The notes under the pieces: model-generated
Seen by the model: the letters and a program-made list of their open reading frames with translations, nothing else
Databases searched by the model: none
What the model was told of the DNA's origin: nothing
Part shown: in pieces, positions 17,992-27,097 of the stretch
Layout: the number at the start of each line of letters is the position of its first letter
Position numbering within the stretch: position 1 is the stretch's first letter
Assembly (NCBI GenBank): GCA_964236735.1
Contig: CAXSFM010000007.1
Span: 62,001 to 126,000 of the forward strand
Length of the DNA: 64,000 nt
Direction: 5' to 3'
From: JAIVJG01 sp964236735
GTDB lineage: Bacteria; Acidobacteriota; Blastocatellia; Pyrinomonadales; Pyrinomonadaceae
Translations under genes and position numbers: made by a program

Positions 17992-18939
17992 ATGGCAATT
18001 CAAGATGTACAAAAAGACGGCGACGGCGGCACGTTTGAAGTGTGGCCGTCGCTCAAGTTGGAAGAGTGGCGCGAGACGAAAGACACTCTGCACATGTGGA
18101 CGCAGATCGTCGGCAAGGTGCGTCTCGCACTGAGCGCGCCGGAGAATCACTGGTGGCAGGTTCCGCTCTACGTCACACCGCGCGGCTTGACGACCTCCGC
18201 CATCCCCGACGGCACGGCGCGCACGTTCGAGATTGACTTCGACTTCATCGCTCATCGCCTCGACTTCAAAACAAGCGACGGTCTGACGCGCAGTCTCCCT
18301 CTCGCGCCGCGCTCCGTCGCCGCGTTTTATCGCGAGGTCATGGAGACGCTCGACGCGCTCGGCATCAAAGTGAAAATCTGGACGACGCCGGTCGAGGTCG
18401 AGAATCCAATTCCGTTCGAGCAGGATGAGACGCACGCCGCTTACGATGCCGAGTACGCCGCGCGTTTCTGGCGCGTGCTGGTGCAGGCGGACAGGATTTT
18501 GAAAAAGTTTCGCGGGCAGTTTCTCGGCAAGTCCAGCCCCGTGCATTTCTTCTGGGGCAGCTTCGATCTCGCCGTGACGCGCTTTTCAGGGCGACGCGCG
18601 CCCGCACGCGAGGGCGCGGACGCCGTGACGCGCGAAGCCTACTCGCACGAAGTCATCAGCCACGGCTTCTGGCCGGGCGGCGGCCCTTTTCCCGATGCCG
18701 CGTTTTACTCCTACGCCGCGCCCGCGCCCGACGGCTACAAGGACGCGCAGGTGTGCCCCGCCGGGCAGACGATTTTCAACGCTGAGATGTCGGAGTTCAT
18801 CCTGCCTTACGAAGCGGTGCGAAGCTCAAACGCGCCCGAAGAGATGCTCAACGAATTTCTCCACAGCACATACGAAGCGGGCGCGACGCTCGCCAAATGG
18901 GATCGCGCCGCGTTGGAACGCACAACGCCGACAAAATGA
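17992..18939 (+). CDS. DUF5996 family protein
   Basis: A 315-aa soluble protein. The ATG at 17992 has AAGGAACC upstream; the frame is open further into msrA but that is not needed. Recognisable DUF5996 features are WPSLKLEEWRETKDTLHMWTQIVGK at the N-terminus, HWWQVPLYVTPRGL, RTFEIDFDFIAHRL, SPVHFFWGSFDLAVTRFSGR and SHGFWPGGG near the C-terminus. The biochemical function is not known to me. The gene lies between msrA and queC in one tight run, so it may belong to the same transcript as the queuosine genes. Confidence 0.85.
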   Translation: MAIQDVQKDGDGGTFEVWPSLKLEEWRETKDTLHMWTQIVGKVRLALSAPENHWWQVPLYVTPRGLTTSAIPDGTARTFEIDFDFIAHRLDFKTSDGLTRSLPLAPRSVAAFYREVMETLDALGIKVKIWTTPVEVENPIPFEQDETHAAYDAEYAARFWRVLVQADRILKKFRGQFLGKSSPVHFFWGSFDLAVTRFSGRRAPAREGADAVTREAYSHEVISHGFWPGGGPFPDAAFYSYAAPAPDGYKDAQVCPAGQTIFNAEMSEFILPYEAVRSSNAPEEMLNEFLHSTYEAGATLAKWDRAALERTTPTK

Positions 18940-18958
18940 AAGCGAAGTTAGTGGAGCG

Positions 18959-19702
18959 ATGACTAATGCGATGGAGCAGAAACGAAAAGCCGTCGTCCTG
19001 TTGAGCGGCGGGCTTGATTCGACGACGACGCTCGCCGTCGCCGCGCGCGAAGGTTTCGAGCCTTACGCGCTGACATTCAACTACGGGCAACGTCACGAAG
19101 TCGAGATAGAGGCCGCGCGCCGCGTCGCCGTGAGTTTCAAAGTCGCCGCGCACGTCGTCGCGCAGATTGATTTGCGCGTCTTCGGCGGCTCGGCTTTAAC
19201 TTCTGACATCGCTGTCCCGAAAGACCGCGCCGTCGCGGAGATGAGCGATGGCGGCATCCCCGTCACGTATGTTCCGGCGCGCAACACCATCTTTCTCTCG
19301 TTCGCGCTGGCGTGGGCGGAAGTGTTGGAGTGCAGCGACATCTTCATCGGCGTCAACGCGCTCGATTATTCCGGCTATCCCGACTGCCGTCCCGAATACA
19401 TCGAGGCTTACGAGCGCATGGCGAACCTCGCGACGAAAGCGGGCGTGGAAAAACGCCTGCGTCTGAAAATTCACACGCCGCTGCTTCATCTATCGAAAGC
19501 GGACATCATCAAGAAGGGCATTGAACTGGGCGTTGACTACGGCGTGACGATGAGTTGTTACGATCCTTCCAACGACGGCGCGGCGTGCGGACATTGCGAC
19601 GCCTGCCTGCTGCGTCTCAAAGGCTTCGCCGAGAACGACACGCCAGACCCCGCGCCTTATCGCATTGATGTTGAAGGAGACGCGCGCGCAGAGGCGAGAT
19701 GA
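18959..19702 (+). CDS. queC: 7-cyano-7-deazaguanine synthase
   Basis: A 247-aa ATP-dependent enzyme that converts 7-carboxy-7-deazaguanine to preQ0 for queuosine-modified tRNA. The start chosen is the ATG at 18959; another at 18971 is possible. The PP-loop motif LLSGGLDS lies at residues 14-21, NYGQRHEVE follows, then VPARNTIFLSFALAWAE, and the C-terminal zinc site is built from SCYDPS and CGHCDAC. All are diagnostic for QueC. Its 3' end overlaps queE by 4 nt (ATGA), the usual translational coupling of these pathway steps. Confidence 0.96.
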   Translation: MTNAMEQKRKAVVLLSGGLDSTTTLAVAAREGFEPYALTFNYGQRHEVEIEAARRVAVSFKVAAHVVAQIDLRVFGGSALTSDIAVPKDRAVAEMSDGGIPVTYVPARNTIFLSFALAWAEVLECSDIFIGVNALDYSGYPDCRPEYIEAYERMANLATKAGVEKRLRLKIHTPLLHLSKADIIKKGIELGVDYGVTMSCYDPSNDGAACGHCDACLLRLKGFAENDTPDPAPYRIDVEGDARAEAR

Positions 19703-20352
19703 GTTACAGCGTCAAGGAAGTTTTTCTCACACTGCAAGGCGAGGGCGCGAACACAGGCCGCGCCGCCGTCTTCTGTCGCTTCACGGGCTGCAATCTCTGG
19801 ACGGGGCGCGAGGAAGACCGCGCGGAGGCCGTCTGCGATTTCTGCGACACCGATTTCATCGGCACGGACGGCGACGGCGGCGGGCGTTTCGAGTCGGCGC
19901 AAAATTTAGCGCAAGCAGTCGCGCGTCTCTGGCCTGCCGTCGCGGAGAGCGATTCACGCAACGCCGCGCGCCCGCTCGTCGTCTGTACGGGCGGCGAGCC
20001 GCTTCTGCAATTGGATGACACGCTCGTCTCAGCCTTGCACATGGCGGGCTTCGAGGTCGCCGTCGAGACGAACGGGACGCGACCCGTGCCTCGCGGCGTT
20101 GACTGGATTTGCGTCAGCCCGAAGGCGGGCGCGGAGTTGGTCGCGCGCTCCGGCGACGAACTCAAGCTCGTCTTTCCACAAACGGGCGCGGAGCCGCGAC
20201 TTTTCGAGAGCTTGGACTTCCGGCATTTCTTCCTGCAACCGATGGACGGCGCGCAGCGCGAAGAGCATACGCAGCAAGCGATTGCTTACTGCCTCGCGCA
20301 CCCGCAATGGCGTCTGAGCTTGCAGACGCACAAGCTGATCGGCATTCCGTGA
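19699..20352 (+). CDS. queE: 7-carboxy-7-deazaguanine synthase (radical SAM)
   Basis: A 217-aa radical SAM enzyme that makes 7-carboxy-7-deazaguanine from carboxytetrahydropterin, the step before QueC. The N-terminal FLTLQGEGANTGRAAVFCRF is typical of QueE. The iron-sulfur ligands are Cys31, Cys46 and Cys49, giving the Cx14CxxC arrangement of this family instead of the usual CxxxCxxC. CTGGEPLLQ and VAVETNGT (SAM binding) and FLQPMDG at the C-terminus complete the set. QueD and FolE, needed to make the substrate, are not in this window. Confidence 0.95.
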   Translation: MSYSVKEVFLTLQGEGANTGRAAVFCRFTGCNLWTGREEDRAEAVCDFCDTDFIGTDGDGGGRFESAQNLAQAVARLWPAVAESDSRNAARPLVVCTGGEPLLQLDDTLVSALHMAGFEVAVETNGTRPVPRGVDWICVSPKAGAELVARSGDELKLVFPQTGAEPRLFESLDFRHFFLQPMDGAQREEHTQQAIAYCLAHPQWRLSLQTHKLIGIP

Positions 20353-20376
20353 TGCGCTTGTCCGGCGGCGAAGAAG

Positions 20377-20403
20377 ATTCACGCAAAGGCGCGAAGGCGC
20401 ACC
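20377..20403. repeat. Half copy of the CGCAAAGGCGCAAAGACGCG repeat
   Basis: The spacer between queE and the pseudouridine synthase gene reads TTCACGCAAAGGCGCGAAGG. This matches one arm of the perfect palindrome at 49438-49494. It occupies the place where the ribosome site of the next gene would be expected. Confidence 0.6.
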
Positions 20404-20407
20404 AGAG

Positions 20408-21472
20408 ATGAGCGAGGATGGAAGCGTCAGCCGTGAAACTTTCATGGATGAAATTGTCGGAGAGATCATTGAGTTTCGAGTTGGTGACGAGAGCGCAGAG
20501 CAGCGGCTTGACCAGTTTCTCGCCGCGCGGCTGAGACGCCTGAGTCGCATGGGCATCGCCGCGCTCATCCGGCGTGGCGCGTGCCTCGTCAACGCGAAAG
20601 TCGGGCGCGCGGGTCAACGCTTGTGCGCGGGTGATGTGGTGAAAGTTTCGTTTGACGAGGATGCGCCGAACTCGACGACGCCGGAGGCGCTGCCGCTCGA
20701 CATCGTTTACGAAGACGCTCACCTGCTCGTCGTCAACAAGGCGAGCGGGATGCTCGTCCATCCGACGCGCGGCGTCAAAACCGGCACGCTCGCCAACGCG
20801 CTCGTCTTTCATCTCAACCGAGTTCCGGCAGTTGATTTTGAACTGCCAATTGAAGGCGAGGCGTCTTCCGATTCTCAATCTGAGATTCATCTAAACACGT
20901 TCGTTCGTCCCGGCATCGTCCACCGGCTTGATCGCGCCACTTCCGGCTTGATGGTCGTCGCCAAGACGCAACGCGCGTTGAGCATTCTCTCCAGGCACTT
21001 TCACGAAAGGCTCGTCGAGAAACGCTATCTCGCGCTCGTGCGCGGCGCGCTGTCAAAAGATGAGTTGCACATCAACGCGCCCATCGGACGCGACGAGGAA
21101 GCCCATCCGAAGTGGCGCGTGCTGGAAACAGGCAAGCCCGCCGCGACGCGCCTGCGCGTGCTTGAGAGATGCGCTCGGCGGCGGATGACGCTCGTCGAGC
21201 TTGAACCAATCACGGGGCGCACGAATCAGTTACGCATCCACTGCGCGCACGCGGGGCATCCGATTGTCGGAGACGAATGGTACGGCGGCGGTGTTGAAGA
21301 CGGCAGCGACGCACTTGCGGCAGAGCGTTTGTGCCTGCACGCGGCTCGGCTCGCCTTTCATCATCCAAGCGGCGGCGAGTGGATGGAGTTTGCATCGCCG
21401 CTGCCCGTCGAGATGAAGAGAGTCTTTGACGAAGAGCGCGCGTCGGCGTTGTGTGAAGTTGATGAAAGCTGA
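20408..21472 (+). CDS. RluA-family 23S rRNA/tRNA pseudouridine synthase with S4 domain
   Basis: A 354-aa enzyme. An S4 RNA-binding domain covers residues about 25-85 (RLDQFLAARLRRLSRMGIAALIRRG). The catalytic domain has LLVVNKASGMLVHPT and the motif II loop RPGIVHRLDRATSGLMVVAKT with the catalytic Asp in HRLD, then GRTNQLRIHCAHAGHPIVGD. This domain order resembles RluD/RluC, but I cannot assign the target uridine. A stretch of about 25 extra residues (near 145-175) separates two conserved blocks. No good Shine-Dalgarno is visible because a repeat half-copy lies just upstream. Confidence 0.9.
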   Translation: MSEDGSVSRETFMDEIVGEIIEFRVGDESAEQRLDQFLAARLRRLSRMGIAALIRRGACLVNAKVGRAGQRLCAGDVVKVSFDEDAPNSTTPEALPLDIVYEDAHLLVVNKASGMLVHPTRGVKTGTLANALVFHLNRVPAVDFELPIEGEASSDSQSEIHLNTFVRPGIVHRLDRATSGLMVVAKTQRALSILSRHFHERLVEKRYLALVRGALSKDELHINAPIGRDEEAHPKWRVLETGKPAATRLRVLERCARRRMTLVELEPITGRTNQLRIHCAHAGHPIVGDEWYGGGVEDGSDALAAERLCLHAARLAFHHPSGGEWMEFASPLPVEMKRVFDEERASALCEVDES

Positions 21473-21783
21473 TACGAGATTTTCTTGACAGACGCGCGGC
21501 GTAGCCCCTACCTTAAATGTGTGCTCGAAGTTCGGGCGCGCGAAGCAGATGAACATTCAACCGACCAATTCCTATCGCCGCTATTCTTATTACGGCTCGC
21601 TCTCCGCGCGGAGGGACGGGGCGGCGTTGGGCTGTTGTCGTGTTGAGATGAGCATCTAGCACACCAGAAACAGTTTCCAGTTTGACCGGCCACTTTCCTT
21701 CTGACGCGAGAGGGAAAGTGGCCGGTTCTTTTTTTTGCGCGCACGCGGCTTCCGGCAAGTGCGCGACGAGCGAGGAACAAATT
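21473..21783. other. Intergenic region between the pseudouridine synthase gene and phhA
   Basis: 311 nt without a convincing gene. It holds a strong hairpin terminator at 21685-21734 and the ribosome site GAGGAAC ahead of phhA. Reading frames crossing it on either strand are short and run through the hairpin. Confidence 0.7.
21685..21734 (+). terminator. Strong rho-independent terminator upstream of phhA
   Basis: Perfect 14-bp stem ACCGGCCACTTTCC/GGAAAGTGGCCGGT (21685-21698 with 21713-21726), then a run of eight Ts after TC. It probably ends the queC-queE-pseudouridine synthase transcript. Only 50 nt separate it from the phhA ATG, so a phhA promoter would have to overlap it, or the hairpin could act within a phhA leader. 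Confidence 0.85.
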
Positions 21784-22680
21784 ATGTTGAAGCAGACGCA
21801 GCCAGAATTATTGCTCGACCACGTTGACATGCGAATAGTCTCGGCGGAAACAGACGACGTATCGGCGACGGACGGGCGGGACAAAATTATCCATCTCGAC
21901 CCGGAGCATCCCGGCTTTCGCGATCCCGAATACAGAGCGCGCCGCAACCACATCGCGCAACTCGCAGCCCTGTACACATCCGGCGCGCCCATCCCCGACG
22001 CGCCTTACACGGCGGACGAGCATCAACTGTGGTGCGTCGTCCGTGAAGCTCTTGAACCGCAACATAGACAGCACGCCTGCGCCGAGTATCTCGAATCGGT
22101 CAAGCGTCTGGACTTGCCGCGCGAGCGCATCCCGCAGTTGCGCGAAGTGTCCGCGCGCGTCGAAGCATTGAGCGGTTTTCGTCTGGAGCCGGTCGCCGGC
22201 CTCGTTGAGCCGCGCGTGTTTCTGGAATCGCTCGCGGGCGGAGTTTTCTTATGCACGCAGTACATACGCCACCATTCGACGCCGCTCTACACGCCGGAGC
22301 CGGACGTGGTGCATGAAATCATCGGGCACGCCGTGACGCTCGGGAGCGAGCGGCTGGCGGAACTCAATCGCCTGTTCGGCGTGGCTGTGCGTCGCACCGC
22401 TTCGGCGGAGAAGCTGGAACGTCTGTCGCGCATCTACTGGTACACGATTGAGTTCGGAGTGGTGCGTGAGGATGGAGAAGTCAAAGCTTACGGAACCGGC
22501 CTCGTCTCGTCGGCGGGAGAGTTGGAGGCGATGAGCCGCGCGCAGTTGCGCCCCTTCGATTTGGAAATGGCGTCGCGGCTGGACTACGACCCGACCGCGT
22601 TCCAGCCCGTGTTGTTCTGCGCGGATTCTTTCGCGGCGATGTATCATGCGCTGAAAGTTTTTTTGATTGACTGGCGTTAA
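21784..22680 (+). CDS. phhA: Phenylalanine 4-monooxygenase (aromatic amino acid hydroxylase)
   Basis: A 298-aa pterin-dependent non-heme iron enzyme that hydroxylates phenylalanine to tyrosine. Iron ligands are His177 and His182 in HEIIGH, and Glu223 in YWYTIEFGVV. The pterin and substrate region QYIRHHSTPLYTPEPDVVHE is intact. YGTGLVSSAGEL and a C-terminal FAAMYHALKVFL follow. The size matches bacterial monomeric enzymes without an N-terminal ACT domain. The ATG at 21784 has GAGGAAC eight bases upstream; the longer open frame runs back through a terminator and is rejected. Confidence 0.95.
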   Translation: MLKQTQPELLLDHVDMRIVSAETDDVSATDGRDKIIHLDPEHPGFRDPEYRARRNHIAQLAALYTSGAPIPDAPYTADEHQLWCVVREALEPQHRQHACAEYLESVKRLDLPRERIPQLREVSARVEALSGFRLEPVAGLVEPRVFLESLAGGVFLCTQYIRHHSTPLYTPEPDVVHEIIGHAVTLGSERLAELNRLFGVAVRRTASAEKLERLSRIYWYTIEFGVVREDGEVKAYGTGLVSSAGELEAMSRAQLRPFDLEMASRLDYDPTAFQPVLFCADSFAAMYHALKVFLIDWR

Positions 22681-22682
22681 GA

Positions 22683-22766
22683 AGAAATGATGAGTGATGA
22701 GTGATGAATGATGAATGAAAGACAAGCTGCCCTTGCTCTTCATCATTCATTACTCATCATTGTCTT
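22683..22766. repeat. ATGAGTGATGAATGATG-type imperfect inverted repeat
   Basis: A run of GATGAGTGATGAATGATGAATG (22689-22717 region) faces a CATCATTCATTACTCATC copy at 22741 onward. The same simple text on the other strand (ACTCATCACTTATC) lies inside the coding region at about 39130-39172. It may form a weak hairpin between phhA and the beta-lactamase-like gene. Confidence 0.6.
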
Positions 22767-22775
22767 CAAGGAGCA

Positions 22776-23723
22776 ATGATGTCGAGTTCTTTTGTGACAC
22801 GTAACCTGCTCAAGATTTTCGCCGCGCTCTGCGTGCTGACGCTCATTCCAGCGGCGCGCGTGCCGGCGCAAACGTCGAAACGTGAGGACGGCATTCTCGC
22901 GTCGAGAATCCAGATGCTCGTCGCGGCGAGCGGTGCGGAGACGGTGGCAGTGGCTTTCCGTGACCTCGCGTCGGGCAGGGAACTCTACGTCAACGAGCGC
23001 GCGAACTTTCACGCCGCGAGCACAATGAAAGTGCCGGTCATGCTGGAAATATTCCGGCGCGTGAAGGGAAGCCGTCTCTCGCTCGACGGGCAGATTGCGG
23101 TCAAGAATGATTTTACGAGCATCGCCGACGGCAGCCACTTCACTGTCTCGGCGTCGGATGATTCGGAAGCGACGCTCTACAAAAAAGTCGGCGGCACGGA
23201 ATCTCTGCGCGAGCTGTTGCGCCTGATGATTACGGAGAGCAGCAATCTGGCGACGAACATTCTCATCGAACTCGCGACGCCCGCGCGCATCTCTGAATTG
23301 CTGGGCGAGTACGGCGCGCGTGACATGCGCGTGCTGCGCGGCGTGGAAGACGGCAAGGCTTTCGAGCGCGGCATGAATAACACGACGACGGCGCGCGATC
23401 TTTTGATTTTGCTCGAACGAATCGCCGAACATCGCGCCGTCTCACGCAGCGCGTCTGAAGAGATGATCAAGATTCTGCTCGCGCAGAAATTCAACGAAGG
23501 GATTCCGGCGCAACTTCCCTTAGGCGTGCGCGTCGCGCACAAGACCGGCTCGATCACGAAAATCAATCACGATGCCGGGATTATTTATCTGCCCGGAAGA
23601 CCAAAGCCTTACGTGCTCGTCGTGCTGACGCGCGGAGTCGCCGATGAGAAGCGCGCGCATCAACTGATCGCGGACATCTCGCGCGCGGTTTACGACGAAG
23701 TGGTTGACGGCGGGAAGCGTTGA
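22776..23723 (+). CDS. Class A beta-lactamase-like serine hydrolase, exported
   Basis: A 315-aa protein with a signal peptide (to about residue 31, ARVPAQ). Two adjacent ATGs at 22776 and 22779 follow AAGGAG; spacing favours the second. All class A motifs are present: SxxK as STMK (Ser82, Lys85), SxN as SSN (155-157), the omega-loop ExxxN as ERGMN with Glu197 and Asn201 at the right distance, and KTG at 256-258. Active enzymes of this class hydrolyse beta-lactams through an acyl-serine and use the omega-loop Glu for deacylation. With that Glu kept, it could be a working beta-lactamase instead of just a PBP-like protein, but the substrate is untested. Confidence 0.8.
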   Translation: MMSSSFVTRNLLKIFAALCVLTLIPAARVPAQTSKREDGILASRIQMLVAASGAETVAVAFRDLASGRELYVNERANFHAASTMKVPVMLEIFRRVKGSRLSLDGQIAVKNDFTSIADGSHFTVSASDDSEATLYKKVGGTESLRELLRLMITESSNLATNILIELATPARISELLGEYGARDMRVLRGVEDGKAFERGMNNTTTARDLLILLERIAEHRAVSRSASEEMIKILLAQKFNEGIPAQLPLGVRVAHKTGSITKINHDAGIIYLPGRPKPYVLVVLTRGVADEKRAHQLIADISRAVYDEVVDGGKR

Positions 23724-23845
23724 GCGCAAGCGTCGAAGAATCCGTCGAAATAATTATTGTTGGACGATTACTGCGCGCGTGGTTTATGCTGCCGCACATA
23801 TCGTTTTTACAAATCAATCTCGCAAGTTCAGGAGTGTCAACCCAC

Positions 23846-26800
23846 ATGTCCCAGTCCCACCCTCGCGCCGCCAACGCGCGCGCTTTCGTAATGTCGCTCG
23901 TCATTTTCTGTTGCCTTTCTCTCGCGGCATTCGCGCAGGAGCCGTCAACGCCTGCGGCGCAGACTGCTTCGCCGGAAGCGACGCCCTCCGCGACAGCGAC
24001 GCCGACGCCCGCGCGCCCGGAAGAAGCTGCGCCGACCGAGATGAAAGCGTTCGAGCGTCTGGAGTGGCGCAACCTGGGGCCGGGCAACATGAGCGGGCGC
24101 GTCGCTGACATCGAGAGCGTCGCGGGCAACGCGAACATCGTCTATGTCGCCTCGGCTTCGGGCGGTTTGTGGAAGACGACGAACGCGGGCGTGACGTGGC
24201 GACCCGTCTTCGACCGGCAGGGCACGATCTCCATCGGCGACATCGCGCTCGAACCCGGCAACCCGGACGTGATCTGGCTCGGCACAGGCGAGTCCGCCGT
24301 CCGCAACTCGGTCTCGTTCGGCGACGGAGTTTATAAATCAACCGACGGCGGCCAGACGTGGCAGCATCTTGGATTAGCGAATACAGAGCACATCTCGAAG
24401 ATTCTGATTAACCCGCGCAACCCCGACATCGCTTACGTCGGCGCGCTCGGCCACGCCTTCGGAGCCAACAGCGAGCGCGGCGTCTTTATGACGACGGACG
24501 GTGGCAAGACTTGGACGCGCACGCTCTACGTGGACAACGAGCACGGCGTCGCGGACATGGACATTGACCCGTCGAACCCGAACATCCTCTACGCAGTGAT
24601 GTGGAAATTCCGACGCACGCCGTGGACGCACACGTCTGGCAGCGAGCAGGGCGGACTCTTCAAATCAATTGACGGCGGGCGTTCGTGGAAGAAGTTGGAA
24701 GGCGGCTTGCCGAAACTCGTCGGGCGCATAGGCGTCGCCGTCGCCGCGTCGAACCCGAACACGGTCTATGCCATCACGGAAGCGAAAGAAGGGACGATGT
24801 ATCGCTCGGATGATCGCGGCGAAACGTGGCGTAACGTCTCGAAGCAGACTTCCATCGTCTCGCGCGGTTTTTATTACACGCACGTCCGCGTTGACCCGAC
24901 GAACGAGAATCGCGTCTATGCCGTCGCCTCGACGCTCTTTAGTTCCGTTGACGGCGGGCGCACGTTTCGTCCCATCAGCGGGCGCACGCACGTTGACTTT
25001 CATGCCTTCTGGATTGACCCGCAGAATCCGAAACGCCTGTGGCAGGGGCAGGACGGCGGCGCGGCAGTCTCTTACGATAGGGGCGAGACGTGGGAGTCCG
25101 TCCAGAATCTTCCCGTCGCCCAGTTCTATCAAATCTACGCGGACAATCGCCTGCCGTTTTATAACGTGATGGGCGGCCTTCAGGATAACGGGACGTGGGT
25201 CGGCCCCAGCCGCACGCGCGAGCCTGCCGGCATACTCAACGACGATTGGCGGATGCTGTCGTTCGGTGACGGCTTCTACGTTTTGAACAACGCGGACGAT
25301 GCGGAGCTTTATCTTTCAGAGTCGCAGGGCGGCAACGTCGTCCGCACGGACTTTCGCACGCGCGAGCAGCAACTCGTCGTGCCCTACATGGGCGATGAGG
25401 GCGGCGCGGCGGCGGGCGCAAAATATCGCTTCAACTGGAACTCGCCGCTCCTGCCTTCGCCGCACGACAAGAACACTGTCTATCTGACGGGCAACGTCGT
25501 CTTCAAGTCAACGGACTTCGGCAAGACGTGGGCGACGATTAGCCCCGACCTGACGACGAACGACAAGACGAAACAGCAATCAGCGGGCGGCCCCGTCGCC
25601 TTCGAGAACACGGGCGCGGAATATCACTCGACGATCATCAGCTTCGCCGAATCCCCTTTGCGTGCCGGAGTGTTGTGGGTGGGCACGGACGACGGCAATC
25701 TGCAAATCTCGACGGACGACGGAAAGAAATGGACGAACGTCGTCAAGAACGTCAATGGACTTGCCGCCAATTCGCCAGTCTCGCACGTCGAGCCTTCGCG
25801 CGCGGATGCCAATCTCACTTATGTCGCCTTTGATCGTCATCAACTCGACGACCGGCGGCCTTACGTCTTCAAGACGACGAACGACGGGCGCGCGTTTGAA
25901 AATATCACGGGTAATCTGCCGTCGAACGCTTACGTCTGGGTCGTGCGCGAAGACCCGAAGAATCCGCGACTCCTGTACGCGGGCACGGAACTCGGACTCT
26001 TCATCTCATACACGGGCGGTGGAAACTGGCAGCGTCTGGAGTTAAAGAATCTGCCGCACGTCGCCGTCCACGACATCATCGTCCACCCGCGCGACAACGA
26101 TTTGATTCTCGCCACGCATGGGCGCGGGATCTGGATACTCGACGACGCGACGCCCATCCAACAACTCTCGAAAGAAGTTGAGCGAGAGGACGCGCATCTC
26201 TTCGACGTGCGACCCGCTTTGCGTTTCACGATGCGCTTTACGCGCTACGGCATTAGCGACAAACCGCTCGCCGCGCCCAACCCGCCCTACGGCGCGCTCA
26301 TCAGCTACTACCTCAAGACGAAGCTCGACGACAAGACGAAGCCGAAGATTCAGATACTCGATGGGGTGGGCAAAGTCATCGCCGATCTCGACAACGTGGC
26401 GAAGGAACAAGGGTTGAATCGCGTCTCGTGGAATCTGCGCTACGGCGGCGCGCAGGTGCGTCGTCCGGCGACGGATGAGGAAGAGCCTTTCGGCGGCGGC
26501 GGCCCGCGCGGCCCGCAGGTCTTGCCCGGCACGTACACCGTCCGCCTGACCGTGAGCGGCAAAACTTACGAGCGTCCCCTCGAAGTGCGACTCGACCCGA
26601 CGATCTCCGTGCCGCAGACGGACTTGCAAACGATGCTCGACATGCAACTGAAACTGCGCGACATGCAGTCGTCGGCGAACACTGCCTTGAGGACGCTCGA
26701 CAGTTTGAAGTCGCAGCTTGAGTTCGTCGAGAAGACCGTCAAGGATCGTCTGACGGACGTGCCGAAGGATTTATCGGACAAGCTCGCCGCGCAGAAAAAG

Positions 26801-27097
26801 GAAGTCGAGCGTTTGCAGAACACGCTCGCGCAGCCGGATGACGGCTTGGGGATAGACGGCAGGTCGCAACTCGCGGACAAGATCGGCGGCCTCTTCTTCA
26901 CGATTGATTCGACGAACGCCGCGCCGACGCCCGCGCAGCGCGAGAACTACGTCGAGTTGCAAAAGGAGTACGAGGCGAAAATGTCCGCCGTCAACAAATT
27001 TATCAAGGACACCGTCCCGCAGTTGAACGAAACGCTTCGCCGCTTCGACGCGCCGACGCTGATGACGGGCAAGTCGATTGAGACGCCGAAACCATAG
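23846..27097 (+). CDS. Secreted BNR/sortilin-like beta-propeller protein (paralogue 2)
   Basis: A 1083-aa exported protein. The ATG at 23846 precedes a signal peptide (MSLVIFCCLSLAAFAQ). An AGGAG lies 12 bases upstream, slightly far. A Pro/Thr/Ala-rich linker follows, then LEWRNLGPGNMSGRVADIE and many Asp-box units (GLWKTTNAGVTWRP, GVYKSTDGGQTWQH, GVFMTTDGGKTWTR, GLFKSIDGGRSWKK). Toward the end is a coiled-coil-prone region (residues about 970-1060). Organisation matches the 10065-13229 protein, so they are paralogues, though too diverged for a recent duplication. Function unknown; probably a periplasmic or surface scaffold. The neighbours do not suggest a role. Confidence 0.88.
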   Translation: MSQSHPRAANARAFVMSLVIFCCLSLAAFAQEPSTPAAQTASPEATPSATATPTPARPEEAAPTEMKAFERLEWRNLGPGNMSGRVADIESVAGNANIVYVASASGGLWKTTNAGVTWRPVFDRQGTISIGDIALEPGNPDVIWLGTGESAVRNSVSFGDGVYKSTDGGQTWQHLGLANTEHISKILINPRNPDIAYVGALGHAFGANSERGVFMTTDGGKTWTRTLYVDNEHGVADMDIDPSNPNILYAVMWKFRRTPWTHTSGSEQGGLFKSIDGGRSWKKLEGGLPKLVGRIGVAVAASNPNTVYAITEAKEGTMYRSDDRGETWRNVSKQTSIVSRGFYYTHVRVDPTNENRVYAVASTLFSSVDGGRTFRPISGRTHVDFHAFWIDPQNPKRLWQGQDGGAAVSYDRGETWESVQNLPVAQFYQIYADNRLPFYNVMGGLQDNGTWVGPSRTREPAGILNDDWRMLSFGDGFYVLNNADDAELYLSESQGGNVVRTDFRTREQQLVVPYMGDEGGAAAGAKYRFNWNSPLLPSPHDKNTVYLTGNVVFKSTDFGKTWATISPDLTTNDKTKQQSAGGPVAFENTGAEYHSTIISFAESPLRAGVLWVGTDDGNLQISTDDGKKWTNVVKNVNGLAANSPVSHVEPSRADANLTYVAFDRHQLDDRRPYVFKTTNDGRAFENITGNLPSNAYVWVVREDPKNPRLLYAGTELGLFISYTGGGNWQRLELKNLPHVAVHDIIVHPRDNDLILATHGRGIWILDDATPIQQLSKEVEREDAHLFDVRPALRFTMRFTRYGISDKPLAAPNPPYGALISYYLKTKLDDKTKPKIQILDGVGKVIADLDNVAKEQGLNRVSWNLRYGGAQVRRPATDEEEPFGGGGPRGPQVLPGTYTVRLTVSGKTYERPLEVRLDPTISVPQTDLQTMLDMQLKLRDMQSSANTALRTLDSLKSQLEFVEKTVKDRLTDVPKDLSDKLAAQKKEVERLQNTLAQPDDGLGIDGRSQLADKIGGLFFTIDSTNAAPTPAQRENYVELQKEYEAKMSAVNKFIKDTVPQLNETLRRFDAPTLMTGKSIETPKP

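Noticed and set aside
21682..21783. Extended N-terminus of phenylalanine hydroxylase
   Set aside because: The extension is translated through a perfect terminator hairpin and T-run; the ATG at 21784 has its own ribosome site.
23720..23845. Longer N-terminus of the second BNR protein
   Set aside because: The extra 42 residues lack signal-peptide character and the ATG at 23846 leads directly into a normal signal peptide.
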